In this document: in pieces, positions 32,901 to 46,338 of the stretch
Position numbering within the stretch: position 1 is the stretch's first letter
Layout: every line of letters starts with the position of its first letter
From: Callaeas wilsoni
Taxonomy: Eukaryota; Chordata; Aves; Passeriformes; Callaeidae
Direction of reading: 5' to 3'
Assembly (NCBI GenBank): GCA_013398955.1
Contig: VWPU01014885.1
Span: forward strand, 62,001 to 126,000
DNA: 64,000 nt
Program-made: the position numbers and the translations under genes
Notes under the pieces: model-generated
What the model saw: the letters and a program-made list of their open reading frames with translations, nothing else
Database searches by the model: none
What the model was told of the DNA's origin: nothing

Positions 32901-34706
32901 CTTGAGCTGAATCAAAAATTGGTATGTTCTCTTTCAAGAAAGCAGCTGTGAATAGAGCCATGAACTGTATGAATTTGCTCTTCTTTTCTTGTCATAGGAT
33001 TTCCCTCAAATCACCTTAACTACTAACATATGTAACTTCTCCCCATGTGGTGCAGTAAACACCATTACCAGGAGAATGTGCCAGGCTTTACACTGTGCAG
33101 TGCAGGATCCAAGCACTTGCCTTTGGCATTAGTATTTACATTCATTTGTGTCTATTCTCTATTCTCATTTGTTAATGCTTTATCAAGCACTTATCTCTGA
33201 ATTCTGAATATTTCTAAAAAATGAAAATATAATATTTAAAATCTAGAGATAAAAACCAAGGAGATTTAGAGGGTTTTAACAAATTAAAGTCAGTCTTATT
33301 TAGAAATGTACTGCAGTTTCTATAGCATTTAGATTAGGAGGATAATTATGTTCATTGGCTGTGTCCAGATTATTTTTGAATCTACAAAGAGCAATTGCTT
33401 AGGTGGAGTATGGGTTCAGACCTTTTCACATCAAGTTTTATATGCCTTTAGTCTCAAACCATATAAATCATCATACCCCTACAGATTACAGCGTTTTAGA
33501 TTACGATGTATGTGCATATCTTACTTTGTTTGCAGTGTAATGACATATGTTTGGTGATATCAGTACATCATCATCATGTAGGAATGCATGAGAATTTCAA
33601 ATGGAAAAAGTGCTTCATCCTGTTACTGAAACCATATCCTAGTACTGCATCATATATTGTCCTTTGTGACTGTGTGTTTCAACTTCTTGCCTAAAATTTT
33701 GGGCAGATACCTATCTACCATGTGAGAGAAATATTTTTAAGAAGTGTAGTCTCACATTATCAGTGCTTTTGCTACAATTTCTCAGACAAAATGACTGAAT
33801 GATGAGACTTTTTGATGTAGTCTTATTATTCAAAGTAGTTGACTGGAAAGATTGATACAAACTTGTTATCTGAGAGTCGGTGGAAGAGAAAGACTTCTGT
33901 AAAACCATTCTAACTCTGCCATAGGATTTAATTGTTGAGAAATGGAGATTACAATGATCTTTGGACTCCTCTATTGGGGTGTGTGCTGTTCAAACACATG
34001 CAATCCCTACCTCAATGAAAAGAACATACGTCCCTATCCTTATCGTCATGCAGTATCCTTTTCAAATTAGATTTATACCTTGTGATTAAATAATGAGATA
34101 GACAGTCTGGCCTCCAATTAACTGGCCACCTATTAACTGAAGAACAGTTACTCAGCAACAGATGTTTTTTAGTTTTTATAAATGTTCTTACAAAGAAGTC
34201 TTTGTGTTACTGTCCTGTAATACATCCTGTTCCTCGTTTTTTGATGCAAATCCACAAATAAAAACTACTATCAAATAGTACTTTGGAATATTTAAGCAAC
34301 TGGCTTTTCTTGATTTTCCTCAGTTTTTATATGTCCTATCTTGCTTGAAAAACTGCTTGAAAAAGAATACATCTTTTTTATAGTACTGTGTAACTTTTTC
34401 ACATACCCATAAAACCACCACAGCTCTTGGTACCACTGTCCCACATAACATATTCACTAACTTAATTCTGCATTTTACTTTAGCTTTGAAAGACAAATCT
34501 AAGATTTTTCTTCTATTTTCATTTCATGGATTCAACCAAATTCTGATTTCTCAAACTCTTTATTTTATTCTAATTATTCTAATTCCATTTAATTCAACAC
34601 AGTTTCTTCTAAATTACCATCCCTGTGGAAAGATACAGCTCATGTTCTACCAGCTGTAATTTTTACTTATCACTGTGTTTAGAACTCTTGAGGTTATTTT
34701 TCCACT
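29936..34706. other. AT-rich non-coding DNA
   Basis: No gene is recognised. A slightly GC-richer patch near 30160-30260 could be a further decayed piece of the antisense CR1 copy, but I could not align it. Short hairpin and homopolymer features only. Confidence 0.55.
31572..31601. repeat. Perfect 11-bp inverted repeat with 8-nt loop
   Basis: ACTTCAGTTGT (31572-31582) and ACAACTGAAGT (31591-31601) are exact reverse complements around GAGCAATG. Pairing stops at the next base on both sides, so the stem is too short for a microRNA precursor. It does not resemble a transposon terminus or a known factor site. Confidence 0.85.
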
Positions 34707-34778
34707 TCATTTTATCATTTTATCCTTTTATCATTTTATCGTTTGATCATTTTAGCACTTTATCATTTTAGCATTTCA
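34707..34778. repeat. Nine-copy 8-bp minisatellite (TCATTTTA)
   Basis: Nine contiguous 8-bp units follow the consensus TCATTTTA. Units 1, 2, 4, 6 and 8 are exact. Units 3, 5, 7 and 9 are variants (TCCTTTTA, TCGTTTGA, GCACTTTA, GCATTTCA). The alternation from unit 2 onward hints at a 16-bp higher-order unit. It is distinct in sequence from the 8-bp terminal repeat of CR1. Confidence 0.95.
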
Positions 34779-37700
34779 GATACAATAACTGAAAATGGAT
34801 AGAGCTATTCCACATGAAGACATAGCTTTAATAAATAACTCTGTGAAATAACATTAAGTTCTTAATATAGAACAGTTACTTTTTAAGATCCATTAAAAAA
34901 GAAATTATTCAGAAAAAGAAGTAAACATTGGTTGCTAATAATCTGTAGTGCTGTGTATATTGTTCTTACCATGCCTAACAGCTTTGTAGTTTCCAACCCT
35001 GGCGGCATTGGAAAGGAGGTTAAACGGTATTAAAAGTGCACCATATTCCTGGATACTGGGTTTGAAACTTGCCTTGAGAACAGGATCTATATAGGGACAC
35101 AGAGATTCTTTAAACTCCCATATGTGAGCACTGTTTCCAAGTTCCTTTTGAGAAATCTTTGGAAGCTGTTGGTCTGAATGTCAAGGAGACTTTAGAGATT
35201 TCTCTGCGTAATGTTGTTGCTGTTTACCTGCTCCTCTAGTGTAAGTTTGCACAGTGTAATCATAGAAATCTTCTATCAACAGATTAATGTATCTGCTTTC
35301 TGTTGTGCTTGTTTCTATCCATAGCATCAGATTATAGAAATTTGTCAAATATAGTCATGTTTACGAACTAATGATTTAAAGTTGTTCTCACGCTTTTCAG
35401 CACGTGTTTCCAAAAGTTTCTTAATCTTAACTAATCAGGATTCGTTATTAGAGATTTTACAAATTATGATAAGGTGAGTTCAGATACAAAAATATATAGG
35501 AGTGTATACTAAAAAATGCATAAGTAGAAAGTTAATATTTCAGGGATGAATAGTACTAGTCATTAATAAGCTTTTAAAAAATTTTTTTATATGTGCACTA
35601 TGAATTATCCATCTAGATATTTTATATTCCCTCTATATATTATAGTTTTATGTGTATAAATTTAAACTATATTGGACTAAGCTATACAGTCTCAAATTTC
35701 ATTAGAAACATTAGGGCAGCTATTGCAAGATGTGACACCTTTTTATTCAGTAGGCATTTTCCGTCTGGGGGAATTTCTGAACTCTATCTCTGTGTAAGTG
35801 AATTCTGTAATAGATTGTCTGAGTTTGAGGGGAAGTATCTCTCTCAAGCTATTAATAAGAAAAAAACACCTCAGTATTTGTTACCATATGTCAGTGACAT
35901 AACCCCTGCAGTGAGCTGTACTTATCCATGCTGAACAACTAGTAAGCAAACTCTACAGAGATCTATAGGTATTTTTTTTTCTTTTTTCTCTTTTATTTTC
36001 TCTCACAGGACAGATGTTTGGCCCACAATATGCATTTTCTGTCTTAAAAGATAAATATTCTGAGTATGTATTTGACATATTTTTTTCTTAATTTTAGTAA
36101 GGTGATGCAGTTCTTCTGTAGAAAGAAACAAGGATTCTGGGCCACAATTTAAAAACTTGCTAGGAGCAGTTCAGTTAAAACAAAGCCTGTTAAGTGAGTG
36201 GGAAAATGTACTACATTCTTATAAAAATTTTACACCCACATTTTCCAGCAGCAGTTCAGATGAAAAATAGCCCGACTTTTCAAGTGCTATGATGGGGAAA
36301 AGGCTGACTGTGTCTTCCACCAATTAATTTTTCCATACTCTTACAGCACTAGGTGTAAAAAGGTGCTACCATATATTGTTAAGGTTATTATTAGTAGTAT
36401 CACGAGAATAATAAAGATACAAAGTTATTTAGATACTACCAGGGAATAAACATCTGAACTAGGTGAAGCAAAAAAGCTTCCTGTAGAATTATTCCAATAA
36501 CAAGTGCGTGGTTCCACTACTGTATCATTCTCTCCAAAAAAACTGGTTCTGTTATAAATGAAGCATCTGGAACCAGTTTTCCTCAGGAACTCATCAATGA
36601 TGAGGGCATTATGTTCCTGTGGTAGTGAATGTTAAAAATATCACTGTGTGGGTGGTACTTTGGCATGTTACTTTTTACAATTCTTACAAGCCCTTCTGAT
36701 TAAAAAAAACAACAAAACTTAGAGTGAAAGTAAATAATAATAAGTAATTTTCTGTTTACAAGTTCAGATTTCGCTCTTAAAAAATCATAGATATCAAATC
36801 AATATGAACTGTATTAACCTACTCTCATATAATTTTGTTTATATACTTTGCTTGATGATTAATCTACAATTGATTTAAAGATTGAGCAGAACAAAGGATA
36901 TGAAATGCTGCAGCAAAATGGTTCAATTCTCATTTTATGTCTTTAAGTGTGTAGTCTACAAGTATTGCCTAGGGCAAAGTTCCTAACAGATTGTGCAACG
37001 ATTCTATGGCTCTTGGAACGCATGTTTTAGATGTTTATATGTATATCTCTCTGTGTGTGCTTAAGTATAAACCTATTTCAAGCACAGTACTGCTCTACAT
37101 CCGTCTCCCCTCTAAATGGAACGATCTGTTGCTATGACCACTGTTGCGATGAGTCAACATCTATTTAAATCCAGTAAGTTAGCAACATGCAGTCAATCAC
37201 TGGATTTCATTGGCTGGATATTCCCACGGGCTTTCCAATTAATAGAGTATTCCTCTCCATGTAATTTTTTCAGCCACATAATGCTAATTTAGAGCATTCT
37301 GTCTCTATCTCATTCTTTCTTAAAGAGAATAATTTCCTCCTCTAATGTCAGGGATGTTGTTAAATAATGAGCCTGTGTGAATATTTGAGTTGGTGAAATA
37401 TAGGTACAAAATTATGTTTTTTAAGACAAACACACTATCACACTAAGCCGAGTACAGATCAGCTATGAAATCTTTATCTCATGCTCAGAGAAATGAGCTT
37501 GAAAGAGATGTGACGCAGTTAAATCAACCAAACTCACTTCCCAGAAGCTTGATCAATTATCATTTAAGGACACTTGAGATTATTTAACTGACTCTCTAGC
37601 AATATACCAGAGAAAATTTAATATTATTTTCATTAAATATAGTGGTGTAGTAGTACAGAACAGGAAGCAAGGTTCTTATAGAGGCCAAAAGATCTTTTTA

Positions 37701-38416
37701 TCTCAATCACCATGGATCTCTTATTAACTCGTTGCATGCTTAAGTTCTTGCCAATGTCTGCCAACATTTTATCAGACTCAGCTGGGAGAGAGAAAGTCCC
37801 CAGAAAATTTTGTCTGAATTCAAATGTGAAATAAGGCACCATCAAACAGATGGAATTGCAGAGTGGTGAAGCGGTTTATTTTAGGATATAGGAGCTATAT
37901 TTAGAGTACACAATCCATGAGCACATCTTAGTACCTAGGCCCATGTAAGTGATCCAGGCATATTTTAATCCAATATCTGAATGGGATCAGATGCACAAAA
38001 GTTCCCATCCACACATTCCTTTGCCTAGCAAGAAAAGCACTTTGTGTGAACTCTAAGAGAACCACAGCATGCTGCAGCTAAATCTCAAAGACCAAGACCT
38101 GCCTAGTGTGATGCATCTCTTGCATGGCCAGAGAATCTTTTGAAGATTCCTAACCTCTTTGTCCTAATTTTCAGCATGGGAGCCTTAATTTACGAAAGCA
38201 ATTATAGATTTTACATTGATCAATTATGTCCAGCATTGTTATGTACAGCATTGAAAATACAGTAATCTACTTTCCAGAAAATCAAATCTGTTTAATGAGT
38301 CTTAAACTGCAATTGAGACATCACAAAATTGAGAACATAGTCTCATTTAAAAATGTAGACCACAGCCCTTGCCTGTCTGTTTTCAAACAATTCTTGAATT
38401 TTTCTTCTTATCACTA
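34779..38416. other. AT-rich non-coding DNA, one candidate conserved element region
   Basis: No gene or known element is recognised. About 37080-37400 has fewer simple runs and several TAAT/ATTA cores, as found in conserved developmental enhancers, but conservation cannot be judged from one sequence. An open frame of 94 codons at 35650-35934 has no recognisable domain. Confidence 0.5.
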
Positions 38417-38475
38417 GGGAACTAGATGACCTTTAAGACCCTCTCCAACCCAAACCTTTCTATGATCCTATGATC
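38417..38475 (+). mobile_element. CR1 LINE 3' terminus, plus strand, severely truncated
   Basis: AACTAGATGACCTTTAAGAC followed by CCAACCCAAACC and TTCTATGATCCTATGATC is the avian CR1 3' end with its 8-bp terminal repeat, in sense orientation. Only about 60 bp remain. Its terminal repeat directly abuts a minus-strand CR1 piece. Confidence 0.85.
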
Positions 38476-38668
38476 ATCTTCATGGCCCTCTTCTGAATGT
38501 GCTCCAGCAGGTCCATGCCTTTCTTGTCCTGAAGAACCCAGAGCTGGACGCAGCACTCCAGCTGGGGTTTCACGTCTCTTGACTTGCTGGTCACATTTAT
38601 GTTGATGCAGACCAGGATACAATTGTCTTTCTGGGCTGTGAGCACTCATGGCTGGCTGATGTCCAACC
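38476..38668 (-). mobile_element. CR1 LINE ORF2 3'-part fragment, minus strand
   Basis: The plus strand reads ATCTTCATGGCCCTCTTCTG, then CTCCAGCAGGTCCATGCC, AGAGCTGGACGCAGCACTCC and GGCTGGCTGATGTCCAACC. These are the antisense of the conserved CR1 stretch near the end of ORF2 that precedes the 3' region in sense order. The expected remainder of this copy, which should continue leftward to its 3' end, is missing, replaced by the oppositely oriented tail at 38417-38475. Confidence 0.88.
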
Positions 38669-41600
38669 GACTAAAACTGGCCTGATGCACAGGGGAATCA
38701 CGCATCTGATAACTTAAATCAGATTTACATATTTTGGATTTTAAAGCTGATAAAAGTCAAAATTTAAGTGGTCATGAATAAGAAAAGGTTGACTCCAGCT
38801 CGTGACAATATTCAAGCAAATTCTTCACAAAGGTTTTCTGTACACAGAATTACTTTTTACTTCTTCGAAGATACCAGCTGTCCTGGATAAAAAATGAAGA
38901 CTTCAAGGGAATGACAAAGTATTCCAGCTTCCATCTGAGTAAAAGGTATCCTTTGGAGTCAGAAAATATAAGTGAGAAAACTCTTCAGTGGGAGCATGAA
39001 TCCCCCAGGTCCAGCAAAGTGATAGAGTCATTTAAATGTGGCTGCTACATTGAGGGTGGAAAAGAGCAGAGTAAACTGCCCAAATACTGTATCCTACAGT
39101 AATAATATATCAGCTTATGTCTTTTTCTCTCTGTAGATGAAGCTGACTGATGTGTCAGTATTTTTTTTTTTACCTGCTTAATTGCTCAGGTCCCCTGACA
39201 TATCAAGTCTCCCTATTCCTTCTTTTTCTGTTTCCCCACTGCATGTCTTCTGAATTCCACACTTGGGTGCATGGTTCTTTTATTCTAAGGTTTAACAATT
39301 ATTTAACTGCTTTGATAGTATGTTCTAACATCTTGGTTGAACACAAACTTTACAGTCTTCTAGCACTGTGAGACATTATAGAACATAAGCATTTTTGTTA
39401 ATAACATCAGTTACATCCTTTAACTTACATTTTTTGTAAACATGCAAAAGAATTATGTATTATTCTCTTTCTCTAGCAAGTAGACTTTGAGACTATAAAC
39501 TAGAAAATCACTAAACTTTATCATGAGCTGAATTTCCACAGGATTTGTTGAGTTATTTGTCTTATTTGTTTTATTTATCTTACGGACAGGATTACGCAAG
39601 CCATGATTTAAAACAAGTTAACTCTTTTAGCCAAGACAGATGAAAATTGAAGGCTTTTCCAAGTGCCTTTTGTATTGAAGGACGTGTGAGCACTCAAATA
39701 ACATAGTATGCAGCTGCTAATCAGAAACTTCTTCTGGAGTCTGCTTATTTCTTCTGCAGATGAGACAGTAATTTGCAGCTGACTGCAAACTAGACCCTAG
39801 GCTATCATACCTACTTAATTACTACAACAAAAACGGAATTAACAATAATGGAGTCAAAAAATCACAACTCCCCAAATTCCAAAAGAGGTAACAAACACAG
39901 GACATAATATTTTCTACTGAAACTAGCAGTTAGAAAATGCTGGTGTAATTCTCAACTCTGCCATAAGCTGAGCAAGCCATTTGCCCACATAGTGCCCCAG
40001 TTTCTCTGACTGTAAAAATCTGGATAATCTTATTTATACACTCCACTAATTTCAGATCCCAAACATGAAAGAAATGCCAGAGAAGTGTTAAGAATATTTT
40101 TTAGGAGAAAACAATAATTGCCCAGACAGAATCTGAATTTCCAGTCCAATCTGATGGCTCCTAAGTGCTACAATCACCTCATCATCTGTTAAGACACACA
40201 CTACTATGCTGTTTCTAAAAATAACTAGTACTGGATACTTAAAAACAGTAGATTTTAAAAATGCTGGATATTACCAAGGGTAAAAACATCTATGAGTAAA
40301 GTTCCTTGCTAATTCCCAGCCTGTTCTCTTTTTTTTTAGAGATTCTTTTTTTTTCTGAAGAAAGGGGGTCTGGGTTCTGTTCTGTTTAAGTTAGTTGATG
40401 TGATCTCATGTTCATTTTCATGTTAATATATGTGCATTTCACAATGAAAATGAAAAGAAATTAAAACAATATATTTTATCTATGCCTTTGCCTGTTTCCC
40501 TTCTTTAAGTTTATGCTCCCTATATTAGATGAAAAAAAATGTTTGAAAGTCTTTCCTCAGCATTTTGTGACGCTTCACATTTTAAAAGCATCAGTCAGCA
40601 GTAGCCCTCCATAAAACACAGAGGTTTCCCATGGTGCAATCATTTGCAGACTGCATTTACAAATCTGAGCTGCAAAACATCCCTTTCTAGTCTTCTTGGC
40701 ATTATATCCACATAATTATCAGTGACAGAACCTGACATTCTCTTACCCTAAATATGATTCTGCATTGAGTTATTCAATCATATTTGATGATCATAGTCTT
40801 TTGTCAGGGCTTGATAACAGTAAAGGCGGTAAAAAAATGTGGAACATCATCTGTCTTTTACGGTTATTTTTAAATACAATTTGAAGGTTTAATGGAAAAT
40901 ACTTGCAGTTGAATAAGTATAACTCAAAATGAAAAATTGATTAAACTTTCCCTTAGATTTTCAGGGATATTACTTTCTATTTTGCATTTTTCATTTGAAA
41001 ACAGCCACACGTTTGAAATTCTTAGAGTCGAAACACTGTATCTAATAGTACTTTAGTATTTGTACCTCAAAGTGCTCAGATATCATGAAAAAACTTTTCA
41101 AAATTAAGGAAATTTACTGCAATGTCATGAACTATGGATGATATAATAAATTGTGAGTTTATTTCTTTCACTTTTCGATTTTGGAGCACTTAGAATAATT
41201 CAGAAAATGTTTCTCACCTATTTTTCCCAATAATGGATTAATTTTCCACCTTTTTCCCTGCTTTATGAGTACAGAAGTACTTTTTAATGTGAAAATATTT
41301 TCCCATCTTTAACAGTTCTAGAAATGAAACAAAAAGCAAGACAAAACCACAAAGCAAAATAAGCTCTTCAGTACACATTATGTTTCCAGAACTCCAATAC
41401 TCTGTGATATGAAAGGAGAAGAGCACAGATTCTTCTATGGCAATAAGAGAGAGCCAGCAAGAGTTATTTAAGTAAGTCATCACAACTCAGGAGTCTATTG
41501 AGTCCTCAAGGTCACTAAGAGTCCCCGTTGCTATTCTTTCAGTGATTACATTGTCGTCACAGAGGACTTTCAAAAGAATAATCATGGAGAGTGTTAGTGG

Positions 41601-43429
41601 CTTCTGGGATCTATATTTTCATTTTACCTTAAAATGACAGCCATCTGAAAAAGTGTTGTTGGCACATACCCTGCTGTCAGTGATTAGTATAAACATTAAG
41701 ATGTATGTGGGAAGAGTGTGGGAGATACACTTTCCTATCCTCAGGAAAATGAGGGGTTGACTTCTGTATGAAGTATTTTATCTAATCTTAAACCAGGATA
41801 ATACTAAATCTTAAAGATTTCAAACTTGTAATTGTCTTTCCATTGGCAATATCAAAATATTGTAAATCCTAATTTTAGTTGTAAAAATTTTCCCTTCCAG
41901 AACACATTGCCCATAAATCTGTCTGTGTATGAAAGAAGAGTTCCTTTTTTAAAAAAAGAAGCAAACTCAAAACAAATTCCACCCCCCAAACAAACTAAAA
42001 AAAAACTGATTCTCTCTCTGCCTCTTCAGTACATGATATATTGTAATGCTATTTATTAGAAATTGCTACATGCAGTTGTCTAATTTCCCTATTAATTTTC
42101 CTGGATTATAAGATGTTCAGAATAAATTCCTGAGATGACCAGTCTTTCTTTATGGCAGCAGGATTTTCAGTTATATGTAGAAATATCTAAAACCTGCAGC
42201 TGGAATTTGAGAAATTCCAAACTGGTCACTATGACGTATAATTTACACTCCACTTTGTACACTCCTCCTTATTAAAAAAAATAAATCAACTAATGTCTCA
42301 GACTAGAACATTCTCGACATAAAAAAAAAAAGATCATAGGGCTCTAGTCTGAAAAAAGGTATGTGTACCACAGTGCAGATACTTTAAATATGTAATTTTG
42401 AAGTTCCTGCTTCTTCAAGTAGAATCCAGACTGGCGTATTAGGGATAGAACCCCTCAGCATGACGCCAGAAGAAAATTGAATACTGGACCGTCTAGGTAT
42501 TGAGTATCTTGAGACAGAAAAACTGCAATAAGCTTATACAACTTTTCTATTTAGAACTAGGGTGCATTCTTTCACCAAGGTGAATACTTCCTTGCAGGAC
42601 TGTCTGCAGAAACTTCTTTGTAAGACTAAGGTCGATGACTTTTCTCTGGAAAATGAAATGTGCTGTTTTTTGTTTTCAGGATGTGGCTGAGAGAAAGAAA
42701 AGAGCCATCAAAAAACTTATAACTCATGCTAAATCTAGTTTGGTTTGAGCTTCCTTCTTTGGTTTATGCCACAGTCCAGGAGACTGCCATAGGTGCTAAA
42801 AAACACATGGAAGTTCTCCTGGTCCACCTGTCTTTTCTTTGGAATTTAATGGCTTCATCAGGAGGAGTTTACTTTCTGATCAGGGAGGCAGGTGATTTGA
42901 AGTCATATCCCCAGGGAAAGGGGAAAACTTGGTCTTGTGGTCCTGAGTGAGAGATGTAGTGACTGAGATGCCAGCAGTTTAAAATAAATCCTTTAAATTG
43001 CATGGGAACTGTATTCCATCCTACAGCTATTACAACTACTAGTTCTGCTCTCCTTTGCTAGATAGGCATTGTCCCATTCAGTTTGTAGCTGTGGAATAGA
43101 TTTAGGCACCACCTAGGAGACGAGCTGCCCCACAGAGTCAGGTCTGAAATATTAGGGTCATTTACACTAATGCAACACAGATGCCAAAGGAAACAGAGCC
43201 ATTATTTGACTTTCTGGACCTCAAGAATTAGTCAGGAATTAAGCAGAGAATTAAGAATCACAGTTCAGACTTTAGACACCTGCTTGTGTCCGAGGCTCTT
43301 TTTTTTATGATCTACAAGGCCTTTTAGTTTCACTACCCATACTTAAATTTGAGAGAGGAAAAGGCATTCAGGCAGAACATATGTCACTGGTCAAACATCC
43401 AGTTTACCCTCTGCTGGTCTGTGTGGTTA
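38669..43429. other. AT-rich non-coding DNA
   Basis: No gene or known element is recognised. Short A and T runs are frequent (for example near 39160, 41990 and 42320). A minus frame of 81 codons at 41238-41483 and a plus frame of 74 codons at 42726-42950 lack known domains. Composition becomes slightly richer in GC from about 42700. Confidence 0.55.
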
Positions 43430-43520
43430 GCCACCGGCTGGACCTGGAGCCATAGCAGCTTCACATAAGGCTGGAAACAGAGGAGATCACCTGGCTCCTG
43501 AAGTCCACCAGATGGACCCT
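43430..43520 (-). repeat. Unnamed interspersed repeat, copy 1 (minus)
   Basis: The reverse complement of this interval aligns with 47413-47517. Both contain TCTGGTGGACTTCAGG, then CAGCCT-AT-GTGA, GCTGCT-TGGCTCCA-GTCC and a final CAGCC-GTG, with small gaps. The two copies face opposite ways about 3.9 kb apart. Beyond these limits similarity fades. I do not know the family. A stop interrupts the frame that is shared by the two copies. Confidence 0.7.
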
Positions 43521-45190
43521 GACCACCTAAATCATAGAAAAACAAATGGAATAATATAAATATAAAAAGCTAATAATGATAGGGTGTCCTTTTCTCAGAA
43601 AGAGAAACTCAACAAAGTGAGCTCACGGTTGCAGGGAATTACCCACATTCCTCACTGTTTCAGAGAAACCAATTTATTTCACAGATTACACACTGCAGAT
43701 ATTTCAGCTGAAGTCTGAAGACTCTGCATCTCCTGGCAAGGTTTTGTATGCTAAAAGCCCTGTGAAGCTATCTTAAATGTTTAGTGGAGAATACGTTGTG
43801 TCCATGTATTGCACCTGGGAAAAAGGCATAAATCAGTCTGAAATGAGCATTAAGCATAACAAAAGTTGGCAGGATAGATTACCAGACTCTATTTTCATGA
43901 TATTTAATAGCCAGGAAAAGAGAATTGTTTCCTTGAAGTCTCTTCCGTTAAAGAAAATGTCTGCCTGCAGACAAAACAGCTCATATAAACATCAATATCC
44001 TCCCTGAGGAAACAATTAGTGGAATTTCTAGAAGAAGCCATTCTTAATCTGTAGATGCATCGGGCATCTAGATTTATGTATGAATAGAGTTTTACTCGAG
44101 TTAGGATATGCAGATTGTGCCCAAGGCATGGACCAAACATTTAATTTGATTTGTTTCCTCCTTGGTATTAATTCCTAGCTTGTTACTATTACTTTTGGGC
44201 TCCTTTCCTTTTAGTTTCTCAAGCACCAAATAATCTAGAAGCAGTAACTCTGAGTTATTGAAAGCTTCTCTAAAATTAGCAGACTAATATGATTGCACAA
44301 ATATACAGATTAATCTAGATTTTTTGCAAAAAATGGGCTATGAATAGGAGTACTTCAGAAAGGAAAAAAAGCAATTTGAAAAGAGTTTATAAAGGCTGTG
44401 TTAGAGGCTAGAGTAGCTCAGAGACTCTTCCTAAAACAGGGCAAAGTGAGATAGCTAGTGCACACACACATGATATAATGGTAATGGCAGAAAAGCATTA
44501 AGACAAGCCAAAGTACGTAACATACAAGTGATATCCCCCAGAGAAGTCTGGGAATATTGCTTTAAATGATTCCCTGATAGGCAATATTTGTCTGTGTAGA
44601 AAAAATTTTGTACATATTTTTGCTGAACCACTTCTTTGTGTCTGGAAACAGATGGATGTCAAGTATTACCATTTATTGAACTGATTAAAAATTTTCAGTC
44701 TGAAACCATTTAGTAATAAAGAGTGCTCCTCTCTTTAACGGCAAAGAGTCTCTTGAAAATTGTGGCTTCCAACAATTTTCTCATGAGCTTTTTAGGATGA
44801 CCTTTTCTTCTAAATCACAGTAACATTTTTTATTATTTTTTTGATAAAGGAGCATAGTGAGTCTGGAAAATTATAATTCACTAAAGGACTGAAGACTTTA
44901 GAGAACAGAAGACCCATTCCCTAAATGATGATTCTCAGGGCATAATAGAAAACTATAGTTTAATCTTGAATTGACTCAAAGTGAAAGATTTTGGCTTTTT
45001 TTTTTTTTTATATTCATTTAGTGTCGTTTATTGATTTCTGAATTTTTCAGTTCCTTTCAGTCATGTACATATTTCCACATTTATTTTTTGATTCCATTTA
45101 GTCCGACAACAAGTGCTAATAAAAGGGTTACCAACAAGATGGAAATTTCAGTATTTGTTAAATTTATCAGTAACATTTGTAGGCTTATAA
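43521..45190. other. AT-rich non-coding DNA
   Basis: No gene or known element is recognised. Frames such as 43777-44007 (76 codons, plus) lack any domain. Confidence 0.55.
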
Positions 45191-45364
45191 TTAGGTCAAA
45201 AAATAGCGTGGTTTAATTATGATCTTGAAGGTACAAACATCAACGCAATTGACAAAAACAGTTTCAAGATGAAGGACCAGCAATTAGTGGTGCCACTACC
45301 ATCTAGTGGGGATTTTTTTTGCTGCACTGTGGCCGCAGTGGTGCTCCAGATTGGCAAAGGTGAG
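45191..45364 (+). other. Possible decayed exon, weak evidence
   Basis: A frame is open between an upstream stop at 45188 and a TAG at 45365. At its right side lies AAAG/GTGAGT, which matches the vertebrate 5' splice donor well. A convincing acceptor is not seen on the left; TTAATTATGATCTTGAAG is a weak candidate. The translated sequence is not recognised. Similar donors occur often by chance. Confidence 0.15.
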
Positions 45365-46292
45365 TAGGTGCCTGCTGAAAGATACCTGAATGAGTTCAAG
45401 CCTATTTGGTTGTAGAAAAGCAGATACATAAACGTTCAAAGTTTCTCTTTTAGAATGTTTTGTAAGCACTTTCTTTTATTATATTAAATAATTTATAATC
45501 CCAACGACCAAAACATTTTTAATACATTAGTGAATGTTTCCGTCTCTGTAATTTCCTTATTTCTCCTCTATATTCATTCTGACTCAACATATTGAAGTCA
45601 ATACATAGTTTATTTTGTTTTTTTCATTAGAAGAATATTATTTTGCACACTTTTTCTGAACAGGAGAAAAAGAAAAAACCATGAAAGTTATGACCTATGA
45701 TTATGCATCCTAAATCCTATTTTATGACCTCTATCTATAACCCAAACTATATCTTTTATAAATAAATTTTTTCTTGATATATAGAATAAAAGATATGATG
45801 AAAGTACTTCAATAACCCCCTTGAACAGAGTCTGTAACATTCCTGACAGTTTTTCAATAGAACTTTGGTGTTGCATGGAAAAGCAACCTTTCCCTATCAG
45901 CTGTCACAAAGTATGAATAGAAATATGTGTATCTTCCAGCTCCACTACTGGACAAGCTGGCTTTTTTTGTTCCTGTCATAAAAAATCCATCAAAAAATAG
46001 CTTCAGATGAGAATCAGACTCAGCATGGAAATAGCATGACCTCATGAGGTTCATTTACTGTACAGCACAGTCTATTCTCACCTTTAGAAAAGTAATGCAC
46101 CCACAGATTGCAATAGATCTTTTAAATCAGTTCAGATCAGTTATTGTTTACTAATATCCTGTATCATTCTTCTGAATAGTTAACTACTAAATTCAGCTGT
46201 TAATTGGGCTTCAATAAAATAGAATAAATTGAAACAAAATAAGGAAAAAAGTAAATTTTTTCATCCTAATTTACGGTTCAGGAAAAAGAATA

Positions 46293-46338
46293 AATATATA
46301 TGTATATGTATGTGTATATATATATATATATATATATA
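46293..46338. repeat. (TA)n microsatellite with TG interruptions
   Basis: A TATA/TGTA mixture (ATATATATGTATATGTATG) resolves into an uninterrupted TA array up to about 46338. It is simple sequence DNA that probably varies in length between individuals. Confidence 0.97.
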
